Origin: an uncultured Clostridium sp.
Lineage (GTDB): Bacteria; Bacillota; Clostridia; TANB77; CAG-508
NCBI GenBank assembly: GCA_947388675.1
Contig: CANDRW010000007.1
Coordinates: 1-61,019 of the forward strand
Length of the DNA: 61,019 nt
Direction: 5' to 3'
Position 1 is the first letter of the stretch; each line of letters opens with the position of its first letter. The translations under genes and the position numbers were made by a program. Of this stretch, positions 1 to 7,661 are shown piece after piece. Under the pieces are notes generated by a model. That model saw nothing but the letters and a program-made list of their open reading frames with translations, was not told where the DNA came from and searched no databases.

Positions 1-53
1 TATACCTCCACTACGGACTTTCACCGATTAACTAAACAACATGCCCGTCGCAC
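1..53 (-). mobile_element. 5' end of a group II intron, cut by the window edge
   Basis: Read on the minus strand from position 53, the sequence begins GTGCGACGGGC and contains GGTGAAAGTCC, the 5' boundary and an early domain I motif of bacterial group II introns. The rest, including any reverse transcriptase, would lie left of the window. The boundary sits about ten bases after a terminator hairpin (64-92), the classic target of the IIC class. Recognition is by memory of the consensus, with only about 50 bases visible. Confidence 0.65.
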
Positions 54-63
54 AATACAAAGA

Positions 64-95
64 AGACAATGCTTCTAAAAAACAGCATTGTCCTT
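64..95 (-). terminator. Terminator hairpin downstream of the hydrolase gene
   Basis: GACAATGCT and AGCATTGTC form a perfect 9-bp stem. On the minus strand it is followed by TTCTTTGTATT and then by the group II intron boundary. It is suitably placed to end transcription of the hydrolase gene (stop at 102). Confidence 0.7.
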
Positions 96-101
96 TTATT
101 C

Positions 102-920
102 TTATTGAAATCTCCTTTTTATCCAATCTAAAATAACCTCTCCTATTTCGTCCTCTTTGTTACTATAAAAGTGATTTGTATTATCTATCATTTTATATTC
201 AAAATCATTACATTTTTTTGCTTTGGATTTTAATAAATCTAAATGTAAATAATTATCTGTTTCGTTTGCTCCTGAGAAAGTTAATATTGGAACGTCTATT
301 GACTCAAATTGATACCAATTTTCTGAATTCCCCATAACTGGTAAATTGTCTAGATTAGACTTTTCATTAAACCAATTATAATAGGTCTGAGAACTCATAT
401 ACATATAATCTTCAACTAAGTTACTAAGAAGCTTAGTTGCTTTACCATTATCAATATTTTCTTTAGCTTCCCTAATAAGTTCTTTAGAATCTTTCTGACG
501 GTATAATTGAAGCCCTACCATATCAGGAGCACTAGCAAGTATTAGCCCTAAAATATTAGGATGCTTTTTATAATAATAGTAAATTAGTTTATTGCACCCA
601 TAGCTATGCCCAATCAAAATAAATCTTTTATACCCTAACTCTTTCGCTTTATGAATAGCTAAATCAATATCTAAAATACAATCTTCAAAAATTTCATACA
701 TACAACCATATCTTGCATATGAGCCATCTTTCATTAGTATATCATTTTCTATTGAATGCCCTCTATTATGTTCATAAAGAAAACCAATATTATTTTTAGA
801 TAAAATATTTCCCCATGCAGTAGCAAAATAATTATCAATTATACTTTGACACATTCCATGTATAAATATTACACAAATATCTTTTTTATTACTATTAAAA
901 TGTACCATAGGTAAACGCAA
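102..920 (-). CDS. Alpha/beta hydrolase (serine hydrolase)
   Basis: This is a cytoplasmic alpha/beta-fold hydrolase of 272 residues, probably an esterase or lipase-like enzyme; its substrate cannot be told. Visible features are the oxyanion strand VIFIHGMCQS near residue 20, the nucleophile elbow GHSYG near residue 105 (Ser is the nucleophile), an Asp-containing strand near residue 215 and the late catalytic His in NTNHFY near residue 250. The start at 920 is TTG; the ATG at 908 is an equally good choice. It has no signal peptide. It is divergent from the TraX-like gene and ends at the hairpin that hosts the group II intron. Confidence 0.75.
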   Translation of the reverse strand: MRLPMVHFNSNKKDICVIFIHGMCQSIIDNYFATAWGNILSKNNIGFLYEHNRGHSIENDILMKDGSYARYGCMYEIFEDCILDIDLAIHKAKELGYKRFILIGHSYGCNKLIYYYYKKHPNILGLILASAPDMVGLQLYRQKDSKELIREAKENIDNGKATKLLSNLVEDYMYMSSQTYYNWFNEKSNLDNLPVMGNSENWYQFESIDVPILTFSGANETDNYLHLDLLKSKAKKCNDFEYKMIDNTNHFYSNKEDEIGEVILDWIKRRFQ

Positions 921-1009
921 ATTATCTTCAGTATATGCATTGTTAATAACTTGTGATAAGCCTATTATAACACCCTTTCACAAACTTCTCAATTTATTTT
1001 TTCATTTTC

Positions 1010-1045
1010 TTGTAATTCTTCTCAACATTTTATATAATTTACTTA
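1010..1045 (+). promoter_or_regulatory. Promoter giving a probable leaderless mRNA
   Basis: TTGTAA (1010-1015) and TATAAT (1033-1038) are separated by 17 bases. Transcription would begin at about 1045, which is the first base of the ATG of the TraX-like gene. No ribosome binding site precedes that ATG. Confidence 0.6.
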
Positions 1046-1755
1046 TGACAAGTTTTATTTTAAAAATAATTGCAATGGCTACTATGCTAATAGACCATTT
1101 TGGAGATGCCTATTTTAAGCAGTTTAGCCTAATGAATTTAATAGGAAGAATTTCCTTCCCCATTTTTGCTTTTCAAATCTCGGAAGGATATCTTCATACT
1201 AAAAATCTTAAGAAATATTTCTTAAGACTATTTTTGTTTGCACTCATTTCGCAAGTACCATTTATGCTATTTTACTCTATTTATACTGATAGCTTTACTT
1301 TAAATATCTTTTTCACACTACTTATTGGACTACTTGCTATCTTTCTATATGATAAGATTACTCATTTTTCTTTTTGTTCCATTAAGAATGAAAAAATGAA
1401 AATACTTTTAAAATATTCTTTAGGATTTTTAGTAGTTTTACTCCTAGGAGTTCTCTCAGAAATTTGTCATTTTGATTATGGATTCTTCGGAATTGCTATT
1501 ATCTTTCTTTTCTATTTGTTTAGAAAGAACCATCTCGCTATGGTTTCCTCATTTACTTTAGCTTGTATATTAAAATATGGCATTCCTTATTTTCAAAATA
1601 ATTTTAATCTATGGTACATTTGGCTAACTATTTTTACCATATTGCCTATTTTATTGATTAGTTTATATAATAAAAAACAAGGTCCTAAAGTAAAATATCT
1701 TCTTTACTTTTTCTACCCTGTTCATTTACTGATTTTATACTTTTTATTTAGATAG
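1045..1755 (+). CDS. TraX-like multipass membrane protein
   Basis: The protein has about 236 residues if translation starts at 1045, where LKIIAMATMLIDHFG, the usual opening of TraX-family proteins, begins; an upstream ATG at 940 would add an unlikely extension. It has about seven to eight hydrophobic segments. TraX acetylates F-pilin in Enterobacteria, but chromosomal relatives in Firmicutes are acyltransferase-like membrane proteins of unknown substrate. The -10 box ends only six bases before the ATG, so the mRNA is probably leaderless. It ends in a hairpin shared with gpr. Confidence 0.75.
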   Translation: MTSFILKIIAMATMLIDHFGDAYFKQFSLMNLIGRISFPIFAFQISEGYLHTKNLKKYFLRLFLFALISQVPFMLFYSIYTDSFTLNIFFTLLIGLLAIFLYDKITHFSFCSIKNEKMKILLKYSLGFLVVLLLGVLSEICHFDYGFFGIAIIFLFYLFRKNHLAMVSSFTLACILKYGIPYFQNNFNLWYIWLTIFTILPILLISLYNKKQGPKVKYLLYFFYPVHLLILYFLFR

Positions 1756-1775
1756 CATTTTTTGCTATCTTTATT
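1750..1775. terminator. Bidirectional terminator between the TraX-like gene and gpr
   Basis: AGATAGCA and TGCTATCT pair around a T-rich loop and are followed by TTATTTTT on the plus strand. The hairpin separates two convergent genes. Confidence 0.8.
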
Positions 1776-2712
1776 TTTGTGTTGCAAAATTAATTCCTCT
1801 TGCTACTACACTAGACATGTTTTCTATCAAATCATCAATTTCTTTTGGTGTTACAATAAAGTTATAGTCTGCTGGTTGTAACACTTCTTTAATCATTTGA
1901 TATTTATCCTCTTCTTGTAATTGATTTAAGAATTCATTTGAATGCGCTTCTTCTTGTAGTTTTTGAATAAATAGATTAAGACTATCTGCCGCAATGGTTG
2001 CTGCTTCTACAACTGTCGGAACACCAATTGCTATTACTGGTATTCCTAAAGTACTTACTGTTAATTCTTTTCTTTGATTTCCCACTCCTGCTCCTGGTAC
2101 AATTCCAGTATCTGCAATTTGAACAGTACTACTAATTCTTTCGATACTTCTAGAAGCTAAAGCATCTATAACTATAATTAACTTTGGATGAACATTATCT
2201 ACAATTCCTTTTAATATTTCTACTGTTTCAATTCCTGTTGTTCCTAAAACTCCCGGAGATACTGCACTTACTGGTCTCGTTCCTTGTTCTAATACTTCTG
2301 GCATATAGGTTAAAAGATGTCTTGTAATATCAATATCTTGTATTACCTTTGGTCCTAAAGCATCTGGAGTCACATATAAATTACCAAGCCCTACTACTAA
2401 TATATCTTCTTGTGGCTGAATCAAATTACCAATTAATGTTTTTAATTCCTTTGTAACAGCTTCTGATGCTTTTTGTATATCCTCTTCACCTGCTATTTTC
2501 AAATCTTTAATATCTATTGTAATATAGTTTCCCTGTTTCTTTCCAATAGCTTGTTCTCCCTCTTCATTCAATACTTTTACTCTTGTAACTTTAATATTTT
2601 CTCCTAGTTGTTCTTCTTCTGTTTCTAACCCATTAATTTCATTTGCAACATTATTTGCCTTGCGATATAGGTCACGTCTTTCCAAGGCCAAGTCAGTTCT
2701 AAAGTTTATCAT
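1771..2712 (-). CDS. gpr: Spore germination protease GPR
   Basis: GPR degrades the DNA-protecting small acid-soluble proteins when a spore germinates (peptidase family A25). The protein has 313 residues, close to the family norm. It opens with FRTDLALERRD, the usual GPR start; the propeptide is removed by autoprocessing in known members. The glycine-rich core VVGLGNLYVTPDALGPKV (near 105) and the segment with IIVIDALASRS (near 180) are family hallmarks. It lies directly downstream of a small coiled-coil gene (12-base gap), so the two probably share a transcript. Its presence shows that the host lineage sporulates. Confidence 0.95.
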   Translation of the reverse strand: MINFRTDLALERRDLYRKANNVANEINGLETEEEQLGENIKVTRVKVLNEEGEQAIGKKQGNYITIDIKDLKIAGEEDIQKASEAVTKELKTLIGNLIQPQEDILVVGLGNLYVTPDALGPKVIQDIDITRHLLTYMPEVLEQGTRPVSAVSPGVLGTTGIETVEILKGIVDNVHPKLIIVIDALASRSIERISSTVQIADTGIVPGAGVGNQRKELTVSTLGIPVIAIGVPTVVEAATIAADSLNLFIQKLQEEAHSNEFLNQLQEEDKYQMIKEVLQPADYNFIVTPKEIDDLIENMSSVVARGINFATQK

Positions 2713-2724
2713 AAAAATACCACC

Positions 2725-3048
2725 TTATTCTTCATTTAGGCATTGGTTATATAGTCCCAAGCCATCTTTAAATCCTTGTTTATAGTTTTTTTCACTGTAA
2801 TAACTAATTTGTATTTCATAATTTTCTATCAATAGTTCTATTTGCTGGATAATTTTCTTTTTATCACTTTTCTCTTTTTCTATTAGCTTATCTTCTATTT
2901 CTTTTTCAATCTCTTTTAATTCAACTGCATTTAATTTGGTTTTTAATGCTTTTCTGTCTTGCTGGCTTTCTATTTCTATATCTTCCTGCCTCATTTGATA
3001 TATCTTGTCTAGCATCTCTTCTCCCTTTATTTTCTTCTCTTGTTCCAC
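2725..3048 (-). CDS. Small charged coiled-coil protein, function unknown
   Basis: The protein has about 107 residues. A strong AAGGAGG lies seven bases before a GTG at 3048, so that GTG is a better start than the ATG at 3066, which lies upstream of this binding site. The centre (residues about 15-80) is rich in Lys and Glu and should form a coiled coil. The C-terminal YYSEKNYKQGFKDGLGLYNQ resembles small clostridial DUF6809-type proteins, but this link is tentative. It sits upstream of gpr, so a sporulation role is possible but not shown. Confidence 0.6.
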   Translation of the reverse strand: MEQEKKIKGEEMLDKIYQMRQEDIEIESQQDRKALKTKLNAVELKEIEKEIEDKLIEKEKSDKKKIIQQIELLIENYEIQISYYSEKNYKQGFKDGLGLYNQCLNEE

Positions 3049-3402
3049 TTCTTTACCTCCTTTCATCCTACGTTTATTATTCTATTTTTATTATGCCAAT
3101 AACTTTTTGTTTTATACTGCTTTATTTTCGATATTTTTAAGAAATAATCTAATAGAGCTTAAAATTTATTTTATGAACTAAACTTCTTGATACTAAATTG
3201 ATTTTGATTATAAATATATCGTTTCCATTATATCCCTCTTCATCCTATATTACAAGAAAAATCGTATGACATTATTCGACATCTATATTTCACTTGCCGG
3301 TATCGTTTTTATTACCCTTGTAGTGCATTTCTTGTTTAGGTTTAAGTGTATATAATTGAGTTGTCGAATTTTATGAATATTTTAGGGAAAGAGAGAAAAT
3401 AT
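3049..3402. other. Intergenic stretch without a recognisable gene
   Basis: This AT-rich stretch separates the gpr transcript from the divergent HTH regulator. I see no tRNA, strong hairpin or convincing ORF. The promoters of both flanking genes must lie here, but no single pair of boxes is convincing. Confidence 0.5.
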
Positions 3403-3726
3403 ATGAAAAATGATTTAGAAATAGGAAATCGAATTAGAGAAATTCGTGAAGGGTTATACATGAGTAGAAATACATTTTCTGAAAAAATAAATATCTCTGA
3501 ATCTTATTTAGCTCAGTTAGAGTTAGGCAACAAATCTATTGGACTTAATACATTATTATCAATTTGTGACTATACTGGCTGTTCTGCTGATTATCTTTTA
3601 TTTGGAGAAGATGGACATAATGATACTAGTAAAAAAATAATTCGCATTGTTAACCACTTACCTGAAAATTCTTTAAACTTATCTTATGAAATTCTTCGTT
3701 CTATTAAAGCCCATTCCGACAATTAA
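3403..3726 (+). CDS. XRE-family helix-turn-helix transcriptional regulator
   Basis: This is a small DNA-binding regulator of about 107 residues. The helix-turn-helix covers residues about 8-65 (IGNRIREIREG, then SRNTFSEKINISESYLAQLE) and ends with the common CTGCSADYLLFGE segment. The ATG at 3403 is chosen because GAGAGAAAATAT precedes it and because the domain begins straight after it. A C-terminal helix may support dimerisation. Single-gene regulators like this usually control themselves and nearby genes; no target is evident. Confidence 0.8.
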   Translation: MKNDLEIGNRIREIREGLYMSRNTFSEKINISESYLAQLELGNKSIGLNTLLSICDYTGCSADYLLFGEDGHNDTSKKIIRIVNHLPENSLNLSYEILRSIKAHSDN

Positions 3727-3731
3727 TATAT

Positions 3732-3797
3732 AAGGAGAAATTTAGGAAAACTTTTCTTTAGATATCTTTCCAAAGATAATTTTCTAAATTTCTCCTT
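3732..3797. terminator. Long bidirectional terminator
   Basis: AAGGAGAAATTTAG and CTAAATTTCTCCTT form an 18-bp stem with one bulge between the convergent HTH gene and holA. Confidence 0.8.
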
Positions 3798-3809
3798 CTT
3801 TATTTTAAC

Positions 3810-4839
3810 TTATTTTGAACAATATCTACATAAAATTGCCTCTAAACCCACTTCCAAATCAATTAGCCCTATTTTATAATTCGCATCTAAATCAATAATT
3901 TCGCCTAATACTTTCCTCAAATCTTTTTCTTCAAAATATTTTGCCTGTGTTTTATATTTCGTTACTAAAAACATTTGATTAGGCTTCAAATTCATACTAC
4001 TTGCTACATCTTGATGATATTTTTCTGCTATTTTGATAATATATAGTTTTTTGAAATGATTATATAAAGTAACTAGTATTCTTTGAATTGGTTCTTTGTT
4101 GGCAAGTAACCCTCGATAAACATCTAATGCTTTTCCGAGTTTCCTTTTTACCTAAATTATCTGTTAAATCAAAAATAACAGCTTGAATTTGCTTAATACA
4201 AAGTTTATCAATATCTTCTTTTGTAATTATTCCACCTGTTCCTTTGTATTCTATTAATTTTCTCACTTCATTAATGAGGTCTTGCATACTTGTTCCACAA
4301 GATTCCACTAAATATTTCGCTGTATTATCATCTAAGCTTACTTGATAAGCACTTACTATCTTTTTCAGATTTGCTACTAATTCCGGCAATTTCAAAAGTG
4401 TAAACTCTTTTACTTCTCCTGCTTTCTCTATGGCTTGATATAAAGTATTTTTTTCTGCCTCTTCTTCTATAAAAACAAGTTCTACTGTTTCCTTTAATTC
4501 TTGTTCATTTGCTTGAAGATAATTAGCTATTTTTTCTGGTAAAGGTAATTTCTCTTCTACTGCCACTTTTTTCTTCTTAGTTTCTTTTCCTTCTTTTGTT
4601 GTCTTTGATTTACCAGATGATTTCTTTTCTTTTTTGAAAAGCCCTGTATTTTTTGCAATAATTAATTTTTTAGAAAAGCCAAAAGCAGGAGTTTCCAAAT
4701 CTGAAATTAACTCTTCTACATTAGTATCATCAATTTGAATATAGTTAATTCCCTGTACTTGCTCTCCAAAATCCTTTTTTATTTTCTTCACTTTGTTTTC
4801 TAGAAGATATCTCTCTTCGCCAAAATATAGGTATATCAT
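3810..4839 (-). CDS. holA: DNA polymerase III delta subunit, read through a CGG +1 shift
   Basis: HolA loads the beta clamp as part of the clamp loader and is normally essential. Translation from 4839 opens MIYLYFGEERYLL and runs cleanly to about residue 234, ETRK. There the codon CGG (4135-4137) is followed by unrelated sequence and a stop. Skipping the C gives Gly-Lys-Ala-Leu-Asp-Val and then the normal delta C-terminus (NKEPIQRIL, LYNHFKKLY, MNLKP) to a stop at 3810. The joined protein has 342 residues, the usual length for HolA. An acidic and lysine-rich insert lies near residues 75-100. This is either recoding or a single-base pseudogene; the identical pattern at seven other sites favours recoding. 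Confidence 0.9.
4134..4137 (-). other. CGGA recoding site in holA
   Basis: On the minus strand the zero frame reads ACT CGG AAA AGC; the frame that continues the protein reads ACT (C) GGA AAA GCA. It is the only in-frame CGG in the gene. Confidence 0.85.
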
Positions 4840-4860
4840 TTTTCTCTCCTTTTGTCACTT

Positions 4861-4911
4861 TAGGGACGTAGGTTAAACTGACACTTTTGTCAGTTTTAAA
4901 GAACGTCCCCA
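4861..4911. repeat. Palindromic intergenic repeat
   Basis: GGGACGT pairs with ACGTCCC, and inside it AAACTGACA pairs with TGTCAGTTT around CTTTT. It lies between holA and ruvC. It looks like a mobile palindromic (REP-like) unit and could also form a terminator after ruvC. Confidence 0.65.
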
Positions 4912-4920
4912 ATCTGACAC

Positions 4921-5406
4921 TCACAATTTTGCTGCAAATTTAGCTGAATGTGCATGGCAAATTGCTGCTGCCATACTATCAGTGGTATCATCTAGCTTTG
5001 GTAAATTATCCACTCCTAAAATTGCTTTTACCATTCTTTGTACTTGAATTTTATCTGCTCTTCCATAACCTACTACTGCTTGTTTGATTTGTAGTGGTGT
5101 ATATTCATAAGTTGCAATTCCTTTTCTACAACCTACTACTAGAATAACACCTCTTGCTTGTGCTACATTGATAGCGGTTTTAGCATTGTTATTGAAGAAT
5201 AATTCTTCTACTGAAATAGCATCTGGCTTATATGTATCAATAATTTCTTCTAATTCATTATTTAACTTTAATAATCTTTGTGGGAAAGATTCTCCTGCTT
5301 TTGTTAACACTGCACCTGATGTAATCAATTTAAATTTGTTTCCTACATAATCTATTATACTGTACCCTGTAATAGCAAATCCTGGGTCAATTCCTAATAT
5401 TCTCAT
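4921..5406 (-). CDS. ruvC: Holliday junction resolvase RuvC
   Basis: RuvC cuts Holliday junctions together with RuvAB during recombination and repair. At 161 residues it has the family length. The acidic catalytic residues are visible: Asp in MRILGIDPGFAITGY near residue 7, Glu in SVEELFFNN near 67 and the Asp pair in KLDDTTDSMAAAICHAH near 140. AAGAAGG precedes the ATG. RuvA and RuvB are not adjacent here, so it appears to be a single gene between two palindromic elements. Confidence 0.95.
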   Translation of the reverse strand: MRILGIDPGFAITGYSIIDYVGNKFKLITSGAVLTKAGESFPQRLLKLNNELEEIIDTYKPDAISVEELFFNNNAKTAINVAQARGVILVVGCRKGIATYEYTPLQIKQAVVGYGRADKIQVQRMVKAILGVDNLPKLDDTTDSMAAAICHAHSAKFAAKL

Positions 5407-5442
5407 CTTACTTTTCCTTCTTATTCTTAATAGCTATTTATA

Positions 5443-5572
5443 TTTGTATTATATAAGCGCTAGTCCGCGCAAGGTGAGCTTGCGAACGCCTTCCGCCCAT
5501 TTCTTATATTTGCATTTAGCATATGAGATGGGCGGACAGCAAGGACAACCGCGTTATAATACAAATTATAAA
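5443..5572. repeat. Structured repeat family A, copy 1
   Basis: Outer arms TTTGTATTATA and TATAATACAAA enclose GTCCGCGCAAGG-TGAG-CTTGCGAACGCC, a second hairpin CCGCCCAT/ATGGGCGG, and ACAGCAAGGACAA. Related copies lie at 15,683-15,810 and 47,440-47,515. The stems are kept although their bases differ, which suggests an RNA or cruciform rather than a chance repeat. Confidence 0.65.
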
Positions 5573-5579
5573 TAATACA

Positions 5580-7622
5580 TTAAGAATTATTATTATGATA
5601 TTGCACAATAATTCTAAATATTTCTGCTACAGACCAACCTTGTGCAAAGCATCCCTTTGCCTCATAAGGTTTATTAGAATCATATATTTCACTAATAGAA
5701 CCTACTGTTGACCTTTCATACATTTCTTTTTTGAAAACTTTTTCTATTTGCTCTACTAACTTTTCATATTGTTCTTGGTACTCTTTTTTCTTTGTTTTAT
5801 TCTTTTCTGCATTTGTTACTGCAAGTAAACTATCTACATAAATTCCCAGTAACCATGGCCAAGTAATCCCTTGATGGTAAGACATATCTCTTTTAATAAC
5901 ATCCCCTTCATAGATTTCTCGATAACCAGGTTCTCCTTTTGCTAAAGTTTTTAAGCCATATGGCGTTAATAGTTTCTTTGTAACTGTCTCTATAACTTGT
6001 TTTGCAATTTCAGATTGTGGATTAATAACTGGATAATGTAATCCTATTGCAAATAGTTGGTTTGGTCTAATTTTATTATCTCCTACTAAATCATCTAAAG
6101 ACTTTCTTTTTTTGTTATAGAATTTCTCTTCAAAACTCTTTTTACATTTCTTTGCCAATTCTTTATATTGCTTTTCTAAATCTTTTTCTTTATATAGTTT
6201 TGCAAAATCTGCCATAATACAAAGTGCATTATACCACAAGCTATTAATCTCTACTGCTTTTCCATTTCTTGGTGTTACCACTTTATCACCAATTTTAGCA
6301 TCCATCCAAGTATTTTGGATATATGGTGTACCTGAAGATAATAGCCCATCTTCTTTATCTAAATGAATATTATTTCCATCTAAATCAATACCTTCTATAT
6401 AGGCATCTATTACCTTTTTCAAGGTTTCATATAAATGACTTTTTAGTAAATCATAATCATGTGTATAGTTTAAATACTTTCGCACTTGTTCAAAAAGTAG
6501 TAGAGAAGCATCCACACTGTTATACAAAGGTCTACTATCATATCCTGAATATCCATTAGGTACTAGCCCATATTTAATATCTCTAATACAAGTTAATAGT
6601 ACTTCTTTTGCCACTTTAAATCTTCTAGGAATAAGAACTAAGCCTTCAAAGGAAATCAAGCTATCTCTTCCCCAGTCCAAAAACCAAGGATACCCTGCAA
6701 TTAAAGTATATAGTGCAAAAGAAGGACGATATACCACAAAATTATCTGATGCTACAATATAATTTTTTATTAAATCTTTGTATTCTTCTGTATATTGCTT
6801 TTTAGGATCTAATAAGTAGGAGTCATATAGCTCACTTGTAATACGAATAATCTCTTGATTTACTAAATTTCTGCCATCTAGCTCTTCTATATTCTCTTCT
6901 AAAGAACAAATAAAACTAACATACTTTTCTTCATTAGCTCTAATTTTAATTTCATAACTTCCTGGAACTGCTAAATTTTCTTCACAATCTAATCCTCTTT
7001 TTTCTTCTTCTACATAGTACATGTTATTGAAAGTATCACTTTTATGTTCTTTATAAATCCCTTCAGAAGCATAAAAATACACTGGTGTAGAATTACGATT
7101 ATTTACAACTACTTTTACCTTCTTCTCCTTTATTTCTTGTCGTAAGGTAAAAGTAGCATTTGGAGTAGTACAATGAAAATCTCTAAAATGAACAATTGGA
7201 GTTACTGTTAATTTTGTTCTTTTTTCATTGTTTTGAATATGGTATAAGATACAAACTGTATTTTTCCCATAATCCATGCAAATAAATTTCTTGATAGTGG
7301 CACCATCTACTTCATAAGTAAAAATTGGAATATATTCTTTTTCAAACTTAACTAGATTTTTATACCCTTCTGAAATATAGTTTTTGCAAACATTAGAATA
7401 AAGTGGATACTCTATTCCTCCACTTTCAAAACTTTCGTCTACCTTAGAAAGAATTAAATGTCTTCCTCCAGGAGCTTGAAGAGGAGCTACTAATAGTCCA
7501 TGATATTTTCTAGTGTTAACGCCTACTATCGTAGAACTACTATAGCCTCCTATTCCATTTGTAATAATCCAATCATGCTTTATTCCATTTTCTAATGCTA
7601 GCCTATCTTTCTCATATTTCAT
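5580..7622 (-). CDS. Glycogen debranching enzyme (amylo-alpha-1,6-glucosidase)
   Basis: This cytoplasmic enzyme removes alpha-1,6 branch residues during glycogen breakdown (family with the GDE C-terminal domain). It has 680 residues. The N-terminal beta-rich domain begins with ENGIKHDWIITNGIGGYSSS and NTRKYHGLLVAPL. The catalytic (alpha/alpha)6 barrel starts near residue 270 and shows YPWFLDWGRDSLISFEGLVL near 315, DASLLLFEQVRKY, SLWYNALCIMADF near 465 and YHQGITWPWLLGIY near 590. It is complete and contains no in-frame CGG. No other glycogen genes are nearby. Confidence 0.9.
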   Translation of the reverse strand: MKYEKDRLALENGIKHDWIITNGIGGYSSSTIVGVNTRKYHGLLVAPLQAPGGRHLILSKVDESFESGGIEYPLYSNVCKNYISEGYKNLVKFEKEYIPIFTYEVDGATIKKFICMDYGKNTVCILYHIQNNEKRTKLTVTPIVHFRDFHCTTPNATFTLRQEIKEKKVKVVVNNRNSTPVYFYASEGIYKEHKSDTFNNMYYVEEEKRGLDCEENLAVPGSYEIKIRANEEKYVSFICSLEENIEELDGRNLVNQEIIRITSELYDSYLLDPKKQYTEEYKDLIKNYIVASDNFVVYRPSFALYTLIAGYPWFLDWGRDSLISFEGLVLIPRRFKVAKEVLLTCIRDIKYGLVPNGYSGYDSRPLYNSVDASLLLFEQVRKYLNYTHDYDLLKSHLYETLKKVIDAYIEGIDLDGNNIHLDKEDGLLSSGTPYIQNTWMDAKIGDKVVTPRNGKAVEINSLWYNALCIMADFAKLYKEKDLEKQYKELAKKCKKSFEEKFYNKKRKSLDDLVGDNKIRPNQLFAIGLHYPVINPQSEIAKQVIETVTKKLLTPYGLKTLAKGEPGYREIYEGDVIKRDMSYHQGITWPWLLGIYVDSLLAVTNAEKNKTKKKEYQEQYEKLVEQIEKVFKKEMYERSTVGSISEIYDSNKPYEAKGCFAQGWSVAEIFRIIVQYHNNNS

Positions 7623-7661
7623 TTGTAACTTCCTCCATCATTTTTCCTTCGTTTGCACAAT

